Source: Chloroflexota bacterium
GTDB taxonomy: Bacteria; Chloroflexota; UBA6077; SHYK01
DNA: 64,000 bases
Direction: 5' to 3'
NCBI GenBank assembly: GCA_035652535.1
Contig: DASRDP010000036.1
Location: 29,009 to 93,008, forward strand
A program made the position numbers and the translations under genes. Shown here piece after piece: positions 17,058 through 26,304 of the stretch (position 1 is its first letter; the number at the start of each line of letters is the position of its first letter). Under the pieces are notes generated by a model, which saw only the letters and a program-made list of their open reading frames with translations, was not told where the DNA came from and ran no database searches.

Positions 17058-18785
17058 ATGCGCGTGCACCGCTTTGGATCGATCGCCGCGGCCCTCGCCA
17101 TCGCCGCCATCGCCGCCTGCGGCGCGCCGGCGCCGAGCCAGACGCCGAGCGCCGATCAGCGGTCCGCCCCCGCTCGCGCGCTTCCCCGCACGGTCCGCGT
17201 CGCAGTCGGGTCTGAGACCGATAATCTCTCCACCAAGCTGGGGGGTGGGACGAACGCCGCCGAGTACAACTTTTTGAACAACAGCCCCCTCGTGCTCCTC
17301 GACGAGCGGGGCGTCCCAAGCCCGCTGCTGGCCTCGGAGCAGCCCTCGCGCGACAACGGGACGTGGGTGGTCAATGCCGACGGCACCATGGAGACGACCT
17401 GGCGAATCCGATCCAACGCCCGATGGCACGACGGCGAGCCCGTCGTCGCCCGCGATTTCCAGTTCGCCCTGCGCGTGTATCTCGACGACGCGATGCCCAT
17501 CTCCGATCGCATGCCCGAAATGCTGATGACGTCGGTCACCCCTGTGGACGACAAGACATTCGTGATCGCCTGGAAGCAGCCGTATCCAAAGGCCAACCTA
17601 TTGATCCAGCGTGATCTCGAGCCCCTCCCGGTGCACATCGTCGGGTCGCTCTACGCGGCTGGCGACCCCGACGCGTTTCTCAACAACCGATTCTGGTCCT
17701 CTCCCGACTACGTTGGGACCGGCCCATATCGCCTGGTGGAGTGGGACCCTGGCGCCCAGCTCGTATACCAAGCATTCGACGGTTACTTCATGGGCCCACC
17801 CCCCATCGAGCAGATCGTGGTCCGAATCATTCCGGACACCAATACGGTCGTCGCGAATCTGCTGTCGGGCGACCTCGACACCGCTGTGGGGGCGACGGTC
17901 CTGGGCCAACAGGGCGGCGCGACGGTGCGCGAACGGTGGAATCAAACCGGCGAGGGCACCGTGATCGGTACGCCGGTGCGCTTCCGGTACAGCCAGATTC
18001 AGTTCGACGCCGCGTACCTGCTGCAGCCCGCGCTGCTCGACCTGCGCGTCCGACGCGCCATCGCCACCGGCGTGGACCGGCAGACGCTCGCTCAGGTGGT
18101 CACCCTCGGAGAGTCGGACGTGGCAGAGATTTACCTCATCCCGACCGATCCGCTCTTCGCCAAAGCGGATAGCGTCATCACCAAGTATCCGTACGATCCC
18201 GCGCGGGCGGCGTCGCTGCTCGCAGACGCCGGCTGGACGCGCCGTGGAGACACGCTCGTCAACAGCGCCGGCGAACCCTTCACCCTCGATATCCGCACCA
18301 CACAGAATGAAGACAATTTGACCGAGATGCACATCATGGCGGCCGACTTGACCAAGCTTGGGATGGACATCACCGAGACCGTCGTCCCACAGTCCCGCAT
18401 CAGAGACTCCGAATACCGCATCAAGTTCCCCGGCGTGAACAACACCGCCATGTCCATTGGCGTGCCCGACACGCTTCGGGTCGCGCTCAGCGCGGAATGC
18501 CCAGATCCTGCCCGTCGGTATTCGGGTAGCAATCGCGGCTGCTGGTCGAATCCTCAGTACGATCGGTTCTACGAGATCGCCAGCACCTCCCTCGATCCGA
18601 GCGACCGCGACGACGCCGTCGTTCAGGCTCTGCGCGTTCTGACCGAGAACCTCGGCGTCATTGGCCTGGGGCGCAACGCGGAGATGGTGCCCGTCCGCAA
18701 GGGCCTGGTCGGGCCCGGTCCGCGATGGCCAGGGCAGATCGGCGACACGTGGAACGTGCACCTCTGGCACTGGACCGATTCCTGA
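17058..18785 (+). CDS. ABC transporter substrate-binding lipoprotein (peptide/SBP_bac_5 family)
   Basis: A 575-residue extracellular binding protein. A lipoprotein signal is seen: MRVHRFGSIAAALAIAAIAAC with a lipobox (IAAC). The family motif region, NARWHDGEPVVARDFQFALR (about residues 120-145), and the C-terminal half fit the oligopeptide/nickel-binding class (DppA/OppA). No permease or ATPase genes are adjacent, so it must work with a distant transporter or in signalling. Start at ATG 17058 is supported by the signal peptide. Confidence 0.85.
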   Translation: MRVHRFGSIAAALAIAAIAACGAPAPSQTPSADQRSAPARALPRTVRVAVGSETDNLSTKLGGGTNAAEYNFLNNSPLVLLDERGVPSPLLASEQPSRDNGTWVVNADGTMETTWRIRSNARWHDGEPVVARDFQFALRVYLDDAMPISDRMPEMLMTSVTPVDDKTFVIAWKQPYPKANLLIQRDLEPLPVHIVGSLYAAGDPDAFLNNRFWSSPDYVGTGPYRLVEWDPGAQLVYQAFDGYFMGPPPIEQIVVRIIPDTNTVVANLLSGDLDTAVGATVLGQQGGATVRERWNQTGEGTVIGTPVRFRYSQIQFDAAYLLQPALLDLRVRRAIATGVDRQTLAQVVTLGESDVAEIYLIPTDPLFAKADSVITKYPYDPARAASLLADAGWTRRGDTLVNSAGEPFTLDIRTTQNEDNLTEMHIMAADLTKLGMDITETVVPQSRIRDSEYRIKFPGVNNTAMSIGVPDTLRVALSAECPDPARRYSGSNRGCWSNPQYDRFYEIASTSLDPSDRDDAVVQALRVLTENLGVIGLGRNAEMVPVRKGLVGPGPRWPGQIGDTWNVHLWHWTDS

Positions 18786-18814
18786 CGTATCGAAGACGCG
18801 TTGCGGGTGGGCTC

Positions 18815-19738
18815 GTGCGTATTGCGGTTCCGGACCTGATCTCCAACTCGTATTTTCCCGCCATCGCCGCCGTCGAACTGGGCTTCTTTCGATCCGAGGG
18901 AATCGACGCGACGCTGGACCTGGTGTTCCCCGTGACGCGGGCGATGGAGTCGCTCCGCGATGGAGAGCTCGATCTCGTCGCGGGAGCCGCGCACGCCACC
19001 CTCGCGGCATTTCCGGACTGGCAGGGAGCCCGCCTCCTCGCCGCTCTCGCACAACACATGTACTGGTTTCTCGTCCTCCGATCCGATCTCCGAGTGCGCC
19101 GGGGCGATCTGACAGCGCTGGCCGGGTTGCGGATCGGCGCGGCGCCGGGCCCGGACGAGGGATTGCGGCAGCTCCTGATCGAGGCGGGCATCGACCCGGC
19201 ATCGAACCGGATCGAGATCGGTCCAATCCCGACCGCGAACGCCGCCGGCGTTTCCTTCGGCGTGACCGCCGCCCGCGCCCTGGAGGAGGGCACCCTCGAC
19301 GGGTTCTGGGCCAACGGGATGGGCGCGGAGGTGGCGGTCCGACGCGGAGTTGGATCGGTGGTGCTCGACGTTCGCCGAGGAGACGGGCCGCCCCCTGCAC
19401 GCGGCTTTACGTTTCCCGCGCTGGTCGCCACGACGGACCTCATCGACCGCGAACCGACGCTGGTCGCGAGCGCCGTGCGCGCCGTCGTGCGCGCACAGCA
19501 GGCCCTGAAAGCGGAGCCGAGTTGCGCTACCCGGGTTGGGGAGCGGCTGTTTCCGCCACTCGAGGCGAGCCTGATCGCGGAGCTGATCCGCCGCGACACG
19601 CCCTACTACGACCCACGAATCGAGCAGGACACCGTCGAGCGCCTGAACCGCTTCGCCACGGCCCGCGGCCTGCTGTCGCACGCGGTGCCCTACTCGGGCG
19701 TGGTTGCCGCGGCGTTTCGCGATTGTTGGAGCGCCTAG
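18815..19738 (+). CDS. NMT1/ThiY-like periplasmic-binding-fold protein without signal peptide
   Basis: A protein of about 307 residues with the type 2 binding-protein fold: RIAVPDLISNSYFPAIAAVELGFF is the typical N-terminal strand/helix, and LAGLRIGAAPGPDEGLRQLL the second domain. The GTG at 18815 is assumed; a Gly-rich purine stretch (GCGGGTGGG) precedes it. No secretion signal or lipobox is visible, and none appears in the open frame upstream, so it may be cytoplasmic, or the start is misplaced. It starts 29 bases after the stop of the binding lipoprotein. The ligand is unknown. Confidence 0.7.
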   Translation: MRIAVPDLISNSYFPAIAAVELGFFRSEGIDATLDLVFPVTRAMESLRDGELDLVAGAAHATLAAFPDWQGARLLAALAQHMYWFLVLRSDLRVRRGDLTALAGLRIGAAPGPDEGLRQLLIEAGIDPASNRIEIGPIPTANAAGVSFGVTAARALEEGTLDGFWANGMGAEVAVRRGVGSVVLDVRRGDGPPPARGFTFPALVATTDLIDREPTLVASAVRAVVRAQQALKAEPSCATRVGERLFPPLEASLIAELIRRDTPYYDPRIEQDTVERLNRFATARGLLSHAVPYSGVVAAAFRDCWSA

Positions 19739-19741
19739 CCA

Positions 19742-21184
19742 CTACGGCGGGGCGCCGAACGCCAGCACGCTGTGGCCTGCCGGGACGAACAGCGCGTCGC
19801 CAACGGCCGACGGGGTGGTGAAGTGCGCGCGGATCGGCCCGTCCAACGACGTTCGCGATCGAATCGAGCCATCGGTCGGATCGATCTGGAGCAGCGCTGC
19901 ATTTCGCTGATCGATCGACCAGACCGACCCGTAGGCGATGATGGGCGAGTTGAGCTGGCCCTCGCCCGCGCGCCACGCGATGCGAAACGCGCCGTCATCC
20001 ACCTCGATCGCGGCGAGGCCGTCGACACACGGCACGATCAACGTCGGCGGCTCATAGGCTGCTCCTCCGTAGGCTCCGCGGCACACGCGCGCCGAGAATA
20101 GCTCGCCGCCAATCCCGCCCAATGCGCTTGCGCGCAGGAGATAGCCCATTCCGTTCTTGCCCGATTGCAGGACCTGGCCGGCGCCCACCAGCATCGGCCC
20201 GATCGAGCCGACGTCGGTATCGGTGGCGCTCAAGCTCGCCCAATTCGCGGGGGCCCAGTAGTCGAGGAGCTCCAGGTCCGGAGACAGTCGGACCACGGCA
20301 TTCGCGTAGTCGAACGCGTCTTCCGACTCCCCGTTCCCGGTCGCGACCAGCAGCGAGCCGTCGCCATCGACCGCCGGACCGGGCGGCGCCCAGATCCCGG
20401 CCTCCCGCGGAGTTGGAACCTGGTAGGTGACCAGGTCGCCGGAGCCGTCGGCATTCACGCCGACCACCCAGCCGTGATAGGGCCCGCAATCGCCGAAGTT
20501 CCCCCCGAAGGCGACGTACACGCGACCGTTCGCCAGCGCGAGGGCGCCGCGCTGCTGGAGGAAACGCGGATCATCCCCCGGCGGGTCCACCGAGCGGTGG
20601 AAGAGCACCGAACCGGATTCGACGTTGAAGGCGTACAGCTCATGGTGGGTCGGTTGAACGCGGCCGACAGCGTACACGATGTTCGACGTCGAATCGATCA
20701 CGGGGGTTGAGGTGAATCCGCTTGGATCGATGTTGCCGCACGGAAGGCTCGAAAGCGGCACTGGGTCCGCGACGTGCTGCTCCCAGATGATCTCGCCACT
20801 GGAGGCGTCCAAGGCGTATGCCGTGTCGTTTTCCGTGACGACGATCAGTCGCCCATTGATCGCGAGGGGCTCGGCATAGATTTCCGCGTCGAGATCGGCC
20901 CGCCATCGAAGGACCGGGTCGCCAAAGGTCGGCGTGCTCGGGCCCACGCCAGCCCGCTCGTTATTCCCGTGGTAGGTCGCCCAGCTCGCGCGCCCGTCGG
21001 CCGTCGGCGCGGCGACCTCGGCGACGGCTGGGCCCGCAGGCGGTGGCTGGCGCCTCGGGAGCGAGCCCGTGGACGGCGCGGCGCTACACGCGACGAGCCC
21101 GAAGGCGACGAGGCCGAGCGGCGCGGACGGGATGGGACGGAAGAGATCGCGCAATTCGGAATACCGTAGCCCAACTCCAGCCAC
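19742..21184 (-). CDS. PQQ-repeat beta-propeller lipoprotein
   Basis: A protein of up to 480 residues. The segment PLGLVAFGLVAC is a lipobox-like signal, so it is probably exported and lipidated. The body has repeated PQQ-propeller-type blades (DTAYALDASSGEIIWEQHV, ELYAFNVESGSVLF, FRIAWRAGEGQLNSPIIAYG). Such proteins act as dehydrogenase domains or scaffolds; no quinone-site is evident. GTG 21184 is the first start, but a hairpin at 21175-21195 overlaps it, so a start such as TTG 21154 is possible. It ends three bases from the stop of the convergent NMT1-like gene (19738). Confidence 0.75.
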   Translation of the reverse strand: MAGVGLRYSELRDLFRPIPSAPLGLVAFGLVACSAAPSTGSLPRRQPPPAGPAVAEVAAPTADGRASWATYHGNNERAGVGPSTPTFGDPVLRWRADLDAEIYAEPLAINGRLIVVTENDTAYALDASSGEIIWEQHVADPVPLSSLPCGNIDPSGFTSTPVIDSTSNIVYAVGRVQPTHHELYAFNVESGSVLFHRSVDPPGDDPRFLQQRGALALANGRVYVAFGGNFGDCGPYHGWVVGVNADGSGDLVTYQVPTPREAGIWAPPGPAVDGDGSLLVATGNGESEDAFDYANAVVRLSPDLELLDYWAPANWASLSATDTDVGSIGPMLVGAGQVLQSGKNGMGYLLRASALGGIGGELFSARVCRGAYGGAAYEPPTLIVPCVDGLAAIEVDDGAFRIAWRAGEGQLNSPIIAYGSVWSIDQRNAALLQIDPTDGSIRSRTSLDGPIRAHFTTPSAVGDALFVPAGHSVLAFGAPP

Positions 21185-21195
21185 CGCGGCTGGAG
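21175..21195 (-). terminator. Hairpin downstream of the NMT1-type binding protein gene
   Basis: An 8-bp stem (CTCCAGCC/GGCTGGAG) with a five-base loop, 24 bases past the stop at 21219 on the minus strand. No T-run. It overlaps the first possible start of the PQQ-repeat gene. Confidence 0.4.
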
Positions 21196-21218
21196 CGCCA
21201 GGAGCCGATCTGTCAAGA

Positions 21219-22268
21219 TCAGCTCACGTTGGCGCCGACCTTTCGGTCCACGGCGTTTTGCACGAAGCTGGTGGTGATCATCTTGGTCACGTCCGCCTCG
21301 GTTGCCGGTTGGCCCTTGGCCTGGAGCTGATCGAGCACGTCCTTGAACTGATCGGTCGACGGGAATGGCTGGTCGGGCATCGTCTCGAGGAGAAAGTCGT
21401 ACGTCGCGTTCATCGCCGCATCGTCGTCCGACTGGTAGTACTGCTTGAGGATCTGCACCGCGTACGCTCGATCGTTCCGCACCTTGGCCATGGCCTGCAT
21501 GATGGAGTCCACGTATCGCTGCACCGCGTCCTTGTTGCCGTCCACGAACGAGCGCTGCATGACGATCGTGTTGTTGGACGCCGGCAGCTTCTGTGCCGCG
21601 AGATCGATGAGGGCGTGGAGTCCCTGCGCCTCCTGCTTGATCGAGCCGGGCGGATTATCGAGGCCGGCATCGATTGCACCGCTCAGCAGGGCCGCCGTCC
21701 GGTTCGCCAACGACCCGACGGGGACGATGGTAACGTCCTTGTCGGGATCGATCCCGTTGGCTTTCAAGGCCGTCCGGGTCGCGATGTCCGAGGACGAGCC
21801 CGGCTGACTCACCCCGATCTTCTTGCCGCGCAGATCGTCGATGGTCTTGATGCTGGGCTGGGCCATCAAATAGTAGGGGTAGACGCCTCCGACAACCCCG
21901 ACGATCTCGAGGTCGGCGCCGCTGAGGTTTGCGCTCAGCGCCTCGGATCCGCCCGCGTGGGCTGCTTGGACCTGGCCGGAGAGGAGCGCCGCGATGGCGT
22001 TCGAGCTACTGATCTGCTGCAGGTCGACATCCAGCGAGTTCTTTTCAAAGATGCCGGACTCTTTCGCCACCCAGAGCGGGAGGTTACTGAAGACGATCTC
22101 GCTGTAGGCGATGGACATCTTGACGACGGGCGCGGCGCCTGTCGCCGGCGCCGTGGCGGCCGGACCCACCGGCTTCGCGCAGGAAGAAAGCGCCACAGCC
22201 GCCGCAATGATCGCCGCGACCCAACTGACCAGCCAACCCGTTTTCCGTGCCACACGCGCCTCCGTCAT
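21219..22268 (-). CDS. ABC nitrate/sulfonate/taurine-type substrate-binding lipoprotein
   Basis: About 349 residues. The N-terminus (MTEARVARKTGWLVSWVAAI, then a lipobox at LSSC) directs export and lipidation. The NMT1/SsuA fold follows: FSNLPLWVAKESGIF, then AALLSGQVQAAHAGGSEAL and IGVSQPGSSSDIATRTALK. It should capture a small organic ion for the permease and ATPase encoded immediately upstream on the same strand. ATG 22268 was chosen; a GTG at 22292 is an alternative. The substrate cannot be read from the sequence. Confidence 0.88.
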   Translation of the reverse strand: MTEARVARKTGWLVSWVAAIIAAAVALSSCAKPVGPAATAPATGAAPVVKMSIAYSEIVFSNLPLWVAKESGIFEKNSLDVDLQQISSSNAIAALLSGQVQAAHAGGSEALSANLSGADLEIVGVVGGVYPYYLMAQPSIKTIDDLRGKKIGVSQPGSSSDIATRTALKANGIDPDKDVTIVPVGSLANRTAALLSGAIDAGLDNPPGSIKQEAQGLHALIDLAAQKLPASNNTIVMQRSFVDGNKDAVQRYVDSIMQAMAKVRNDRAYAVQILKQYYQSDDDAAMNATYDFLLETMPDQPFPSTDQFKDVLDQLQAKGQPATEADVTKMITTSFVQNAVDRKVGANVS

Positions 22269-22296
22269 CTCGTTTGCCAGCTCAAGCCTCACACCG

Positions 22297-23163
22297 CTAG
22301 TCTGGCCGCCATGCCTGGTAGCGGCGCTCGATGGACTGCAGGAGATACGTCATTCCGAGGCCGGCCGACGAGAGAAGGATGAGCCCCGCAAACACCTTCG
22401 GCGTCTGGAACGTCGAGCCCGCCGTGGCCATCATGAGGCCGATACCGGCCTGGGCCGCGACCAGCTCGCCGACCACGACCCCAACGAGCGCATGACCGAT
22501 CCCGAGCCGCAAGCCCGTGAGGATGAAGGGCACCGATCCGGGCAGCGCCACCGTTCGGAAGATCTGCGAGTCCGATGCGCCGAAGGAGCGGGCCGCCTTC
22601 ACCCAGTTCGCGTCCAAGTTCCGAACGCCCGCCATCGTATTGATCACGATCGGGAAGATGGCGCCCAAAAAGACCACCGCCACCTTCGAATAGATCCCGA
22701 TCCCGAACCAGATGATGAGCAGGGGAATGAGGGCGACCCGGGGCATGCTGTAGAAGAACGCGACGAAGGGATCGAGCGCGAAGGAGAGCCGCCGATACCA
22801 GCCCATCAGGAGCCCAAGCGGCATGCCGATGACGATGGCAAGGACGTACCCGTAGATCATCTCCTGTCCGCTGACCCACAGGTCGTTCCACAACGACCCG
22901 CCCTTTACCAGACCGACAAACGCGTTGAGCGTGTCGAAGGGGCCGGGCAGGAACAGGGCCGGTACCAGGCGCGCCGCGGTCACCGTATGCCAGACCACGA
23001 GAAACGCCACCACGGAAAGAATCCCGATGAGCGTCGACTCGTAGCGCTGCAGGCGGCTTGGCTGTCCGGGGATGCGCACCGGCTCGACGGCCACCGATGG
23101 GCCGGCGGTCAGCGCGCCATTTGCGCCGTGGAGCTTTTCCGATTGGGTTGCTGGCGCCGCCAT
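22297..23163 (-). CDS. ABC transporter permease (SsuC/TauC-like)
   Basis: A 288-residue inner-membrane permease of the nitrate/sulfonate/taurine class with about six membrane helices. The cytoplasmic loop that contacts the ATPase carries the family EAA-like segment DANWVKAARSFGASDSQIFR. A GGAGG site precedes the ATG. It lies between the ATPase (stop at 23167) and binding-protein genes, forming one operon. Confidence 0.92.
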   Translation of the reverse strand: MAAPATQSEKLHGANGALTAGPSVAVEPVRIPGQPSRLQRYESTLIGILSVVAFLVVWHTVTAARLVPALFLPGPFDTLNAFVGLVKGGSLWNDLWVSGQEMIYGYVLAIVIGMPLGLLMGWYRRLSFALDPFVAFFYSMPRVALIPLLIIWFGIGIYSKVAVVFLGAIFPIVINTMAGVRNLDANWVKAARSFGASDSQIFRTVALPGSVPFILTGLRLGIGHALVGVVVGELVAAQAGIGLMMATAGSTFQTPKVFAGLILLSSAGLGMTYLLQSIERRYQAWRPD

Positions 23164-23166
23164 GGA

Positions 23167-24024
23167 TTACCTCCCCGCCTCTCGGCTCATCATCGCCATC
23201 GACTCCTCCTCAATGCTCGTCCAGATGGCGTCGGTGTACTGCAAGAACTCCTGCGCGCGCTTGATGCGCAACGGCCTCGGCCGCGGGAGTCCGACCTCGA
23301 CGGTCTGCTTCAACTTTGCCGGCCGAGCTGTAAATACTACGACCCGGTCCGCCAAATAGACTGCCTCGTCGATGTCGTGGGTGATAAACAGCGCCGTCTT
23401 TCGGGATTGGGCCCAAATTTTCAGCAGCTCAGCCTGCATGAACTCGCGCGTCTGGGCATCCAGCCCACCGAACGGCTCGTCCAGGAGCAGCATCTGCGGA
23501 TCAGTGGCGAACGCGCGCGCCAGGTTGACGCGCTGCTGCATGCCGCCCGACAGCTCGGACGGGTAGTGGTTCTCGAAACCGTGAAGCCCGACGAGGTCGA
23601 TGCACGACTGCACGCGATCCCGCGCCTCAGCGCCGGAGACGCGACCCTGGATCTCGACGCCGTACATCACGTTGCTCCACACCGTCCGCCAGGGCAGAAG
23701 GCTCGGCTGCTGGAACACCATGGCCCGGTCGCTGCCCGGGGCCTTGATCGGCGCCCCGTTCAAGGTGAGGGAGCCACTGGTGATGGGGAGCAGCCCGTCG
23801 ACGGCGTTGAGGAAGGTCGTCTTGCCACATCCCGAGGGGCCGACGATGGCGACGAACTCGCCTTCCGCCACGTCCAGGCTGACGTGGTCCACGGCGAGAA
23901 ACGCCGAGTTGACCCGTTCCAGCCAGTAGTGGATCGTGACGTCGCGCGCCTGAAGCGCCGCCGACCTGCCCCACCCGGCGCTTCCGTTCGTCCCAGAGAT
24001 CTTGAACTGCATATTGTTCGACAC
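23167..24024 (-). CDS. ABC transporter ATPase (SsuB/TauB-like)
   Basis: A 285-residue ATPase with Walker A GPSGCGKTT, Q-loop VFQQPSLLPW, signature LSGGMQQRV, Walker B LLLDEPFGGLDAQ and the switch His in FITHDIDEA. It powers the permease/binding-protein pair that follows. GTG 24024 was chosen because a GAGGGGCG site lies seven bases upstream. The first about 25 residues precede the usual family start. The gene is first of the three-gene operon. Confidence 0.93.
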   Translation of the reverse strand: MSNNMQFKISGTNGSAGWGRSAALQARDVTIHYWLERVNSAFLAVDHVSLDVAEGEFVAIVGPSGCGKTTFLNAVDGLLPITSGSLTLNGAPIKAPGSDRAMVFQQPSLLPWRTVWSNVMYGVEIQGRVSGAEARDRVQSCIDLVGLHGFENHYPSELSGGMQQRVNLARAFATDPQMLLLDEPFGGLDAQTREFMQAELLKIWAQSRKTALFITHDIDEAVYLADRVVVFTARPAKLKQTVEVGLPRPRPLRIKRAQEFLQYTDAIWTSIEEESMAMMSREAGR

Positions 24025-24153
24025 GTACGCCCCTCGTGCGTATACGTGCGCACTCTGGGCGTGCCTGGATTCTGTTCGTCAAAAAGGTTCGCTACGCCCA
24101 GTATCGAAATCATAAGCTGCGCAAAAAGACAGCGTCAATTGAGCCGATACCGG

Positions 24154-24975
24154 CTATTCCTGAACCTGGAACGCACGCACGGCCGGAACCAGCATCGCGG
24201 CGCCGAAGAGGGCAAGCACCGCGACTTCTTCCCCGATGGTCAACCCGTGCCCGAGCCACTCGATCCCCGAGGCTGCCTGTGCCGAGGCGCTCAGCGTCGC
24301 GCCCACGACTCGGCGCAGGGGGTCGACGCCGTATGCCACGGGATCGATGTGGGTGAGAACGGACAACCACGCGGGCGCCTGTTGCAGGGGAAAGAGCGCC
24401 CCGCTCAAGAAGAACATCGGCATGACGAGAAAGTTCATGACGACCTGGAAGCCCTCCATCGTCTTCATCCGTGCTGCGATGACGATGCCGAGGCTGGTCA
24501 GCGCGAAGGCGAGGAGCGCCATGATGGGGACCATCCGCAGCACCAAGTCCCAGGAGAGCGGAACCCCGGCCAGGGGGGCCAGGATGAGCAAGATGCTTCC
24601 CTGCATCACCGCCTGGCTCGCGCCGCCGAGCGCCTTGCCCACGGCCACGGACCAGCGGCTGACCGGCGCCACGAGCACCTCTTTCAGGAACCCGAACTCC
24701 CGGTCCCACACGATGCTCATCGCCGAGAAGACCGACGTGAAGAGGACCGACATGGCGATCACACCGGGGAACAGGAACGCCACGTAGGTGCCACCCTGCC
24801 CCAGCTGCGCGGCGCCGCCAACCGAACGGGAAAGGCCGGTCCCGAAAATGAACAGGTACAGCATCGGCTGCGCCAGCGCCGCCACAATTCGCATCCGGTC
24901 CCGCGTGAATCGCCGGACGTCGCGAAGCCAGATCACGTACACGCCGCGCAGGTCCGCGCGAATCTGCCGTGTCAT
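24154..24975 (-). CDS. ABC-2 type permease (DrrB-like)
   Basis: A 273-residue membrane protein with about six helices, of the ABC-2 family used by drug, polysaccharide or haem exporters. The ATG at 24975 overlaps the ATPase stop by four bases (ATGA) and has GGAGG upstream, so translation is coupled. The sequence MLYLFIFGTGLSRS and EFGFLKEVLVAPVSRW are typical of the DrrB group. The substrate is unknown; a self-resistance or lipid-linked export role is possible. Confidence 0.9.
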   Translation of the reverse strand: MTRQIRADLRGVYVIWLRDVRRFTRDRMRIVAALAQPMLYLFIFGTGLSRSVGGAAQLGQGGTYVAFLFPGVIAMSVLFTSVFSAMSIVWDREFGFLKEVLVAPVSRWSVAVGKALGGASQAVMQGSILLILAPLAGVPLSWDLVLRMVPIMALLAFALTSLGIVIAARMKTMEGFQVVMNFLVMPMFFLSGALFPLQQAPAWLSVLTHIDPVAYGVDPLRRVVGATLSASAQAASGIEWLGHGLTIGEEVAVLALFGAAMLVPAVRAFQVQE

Positions 24976-25943
24976 CGCTGCATCCTCCCTGCCCACGCGC
25001 GCATCGCTTCCATGCCGGTCGCTTCCTGCTCCCGGATCGCGCGGCCGGTCAGCTTCATGAATACGTCGTCGAGGGTCGGGCGGCTCAGGCTGACCGCGCG
25101 GACCTTTCCGCCGAGCGCCCGAATGAGCCGCGGGATGAACTCTTCTCCGTGCACGACCTCCAGGCGAAGCTCTTCGCCGCGAGGCACAGCCTCGAGCTCG
25201 AACTGTTGCTGAATCTCCCGAATCGCTTGCTCATTGTCCGTCGTCGTTATGGTGATGATGTCCCCGCCCACCATCGCCTTCAGATTGTCCGGCGTGTCGA
25301 GCGCCACCAGGCTCCCATGGTCGATGACGCCGATGCGATCGCAGTACTCCGCTTCGTCCATGTAGTGGGTCGTGAGAAAGATCGTGAGGTCCTCGCGGTC
25401 GCGGAGGTCCAGGATGTACTCCCAGATGTGGCGGCGCGTCTGCGGATCGAGGCCGATCGTCGGCTCGTCGAGGAAGAGCACCCGCGGACGGTGGAGCAGG
25501 CCGCGGGCTATCTCCAGGCGGCGCCGCATACCACCCGAAAAGCTCCGCACGAGATCGTCCCGGCGGTCCCACAGCTCCACCATGCGCATCAATTGTTCCG
25601 CGCGCTCGCGGGCCTCCCGCCGTGGCACGTCATAGATGTAGGCGTGAAAGTCGAGATTCTCCAGGGCGGTGAGCTGAACGTCGAGCGTGGGGTCCTGGAA
25701 GATGAGACCGATGGACCGCCGAACCAGAGATGGCTGACGAACGACGTCGTACCCGTTGACGGTCACGGTTCCCCGCGTGGGTCGGAGGAGCGTGCACAGG
25801 ATGCTGATGGTCGTCGTCTTCCCCGCGCCGTTGGGGCCGAGAAAGCCAAATACTTCGCCCGACCGGACCTGAAAGCTGACGTGGTCCACAGCGGTCAGCT
25901 CGCCAAACCGCTTGACGAGGTCCTCGACAGCGATCGCGTTCAT
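24972..25943 (-). CDS. ABC exporter ATPase (DrrA-like)
   Basis: A 323-residue ATPase. Walker A GPNGAGKTTT, signature FSGGMRRRLEIARG, Walker B VLFLDEPTIGLDPQ and switch TTHYMDEAE are intact. It has the DrrA-type C-terminal extension after the ATPase core (VSLSRPTLDDVFMKLTGRAI). The start ATG at 25943 has GAGG six bases upstream; the frame remains open further 5' but that part overlaps the TatA gene region. It forms an exporter with the overlapping permease gene. Confidence 0.92.
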   Translation of the reverse strand: MNAIAVEDLVKRFGELTAVDHVSFQVRSGEVFGFLGPNGAGKTTTISILCTLLRPTRGTVTVNGYDVVRQPSLVRRSIGLIFQDPTLDVQLTALENLDFHAYIYDVPRREARERAEQLMRMVELWDRRDDLVRSFSGGMRRRLEIARGLLHRPRVLFLDEPTIGLDPQTRRHIWEYILDLRDREDLTIFLTTHYMDEAEYCDRIGVIDHGSLVALDTPDNLKAMVGGDIITITTTDNEQAIREIQQQFELEAVPRGEELRLEVVHGEEFIPRLIRALGGKVRAVSLSRPTLDDVFMKLTGRAIREQEATGMEAMRAWAGRMQR

Positions 25944-25990
25944 TTGATCCTCAACCGCGACAGCCCAGGCCGGCGGTTGAGGGCTCCTCG

Positions 25991-26251
25991 CTAAACCGCT
26001 TTTCGAGCCTCGGCGATGAGCTGGTGGCCGCAGGAGCCGCAGAACCGGTCGCCCGGCTGCACCGGCGCGTGACACTGTGGGCAACCAGACGCCGGCGCGG
26101 CGGCGGGCGCTTCGTCTTCGTGCACGGCGCGGCGAAACTCGCGGATGCCCTGGCCAAGGGACTTGCCCGCGTCGGCGAGCTTCCCAGCGCCGAATAAGAT
26201 CAGCGCGAGAAAGAGGACGATGATGAGCTCGGGCGCTCCGAGACTTGGCAT
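25991..26251 (-). CDS. tatA: TatA/E-type protein with a C-terminal zinc ribbon
   Basis: An 86-residue protein. Residues 7-22 (PELIIVLFLALILFGA) form the single membrane helix and LADAGKSLGQGIREFRRAV the amphipathic helix of TatA, the pore component of twin-arginine export of folded proteins. After a short Ala/Pro linker comes CPQCHAPVQPGDRFCGSCG with C57, C60, C71 and C74, a zinc-ribbon. TatA proteins normally end in a charged, unstructured tail, so the ribbon is unusual; its role is unknown. TatB and TatC are not in the window. Confidence 0.9.
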   Translation of the reverse strand: MPSLGAPELIIVLFLALILFGAGKLADAGKSLGQGIREFRRAVHEDEAPAAAPASGCPQCHAPVQPGDRFCGSCGHQLIAEARKAV

Positions 26252-26304
26252 TCCATGCCTCCCTGATTGGGTGCTTAAGTGTAGTTCCGCGACGGCAAAC
26301 GGCG

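Noticed and set aside
22111..25212. A 1033-residue plus-strand open frame
   Set aside because: It lies opposite three ABC genes and the permease; composition (Arg/His/Gln-rich, no domains) is that of an antisense frame.
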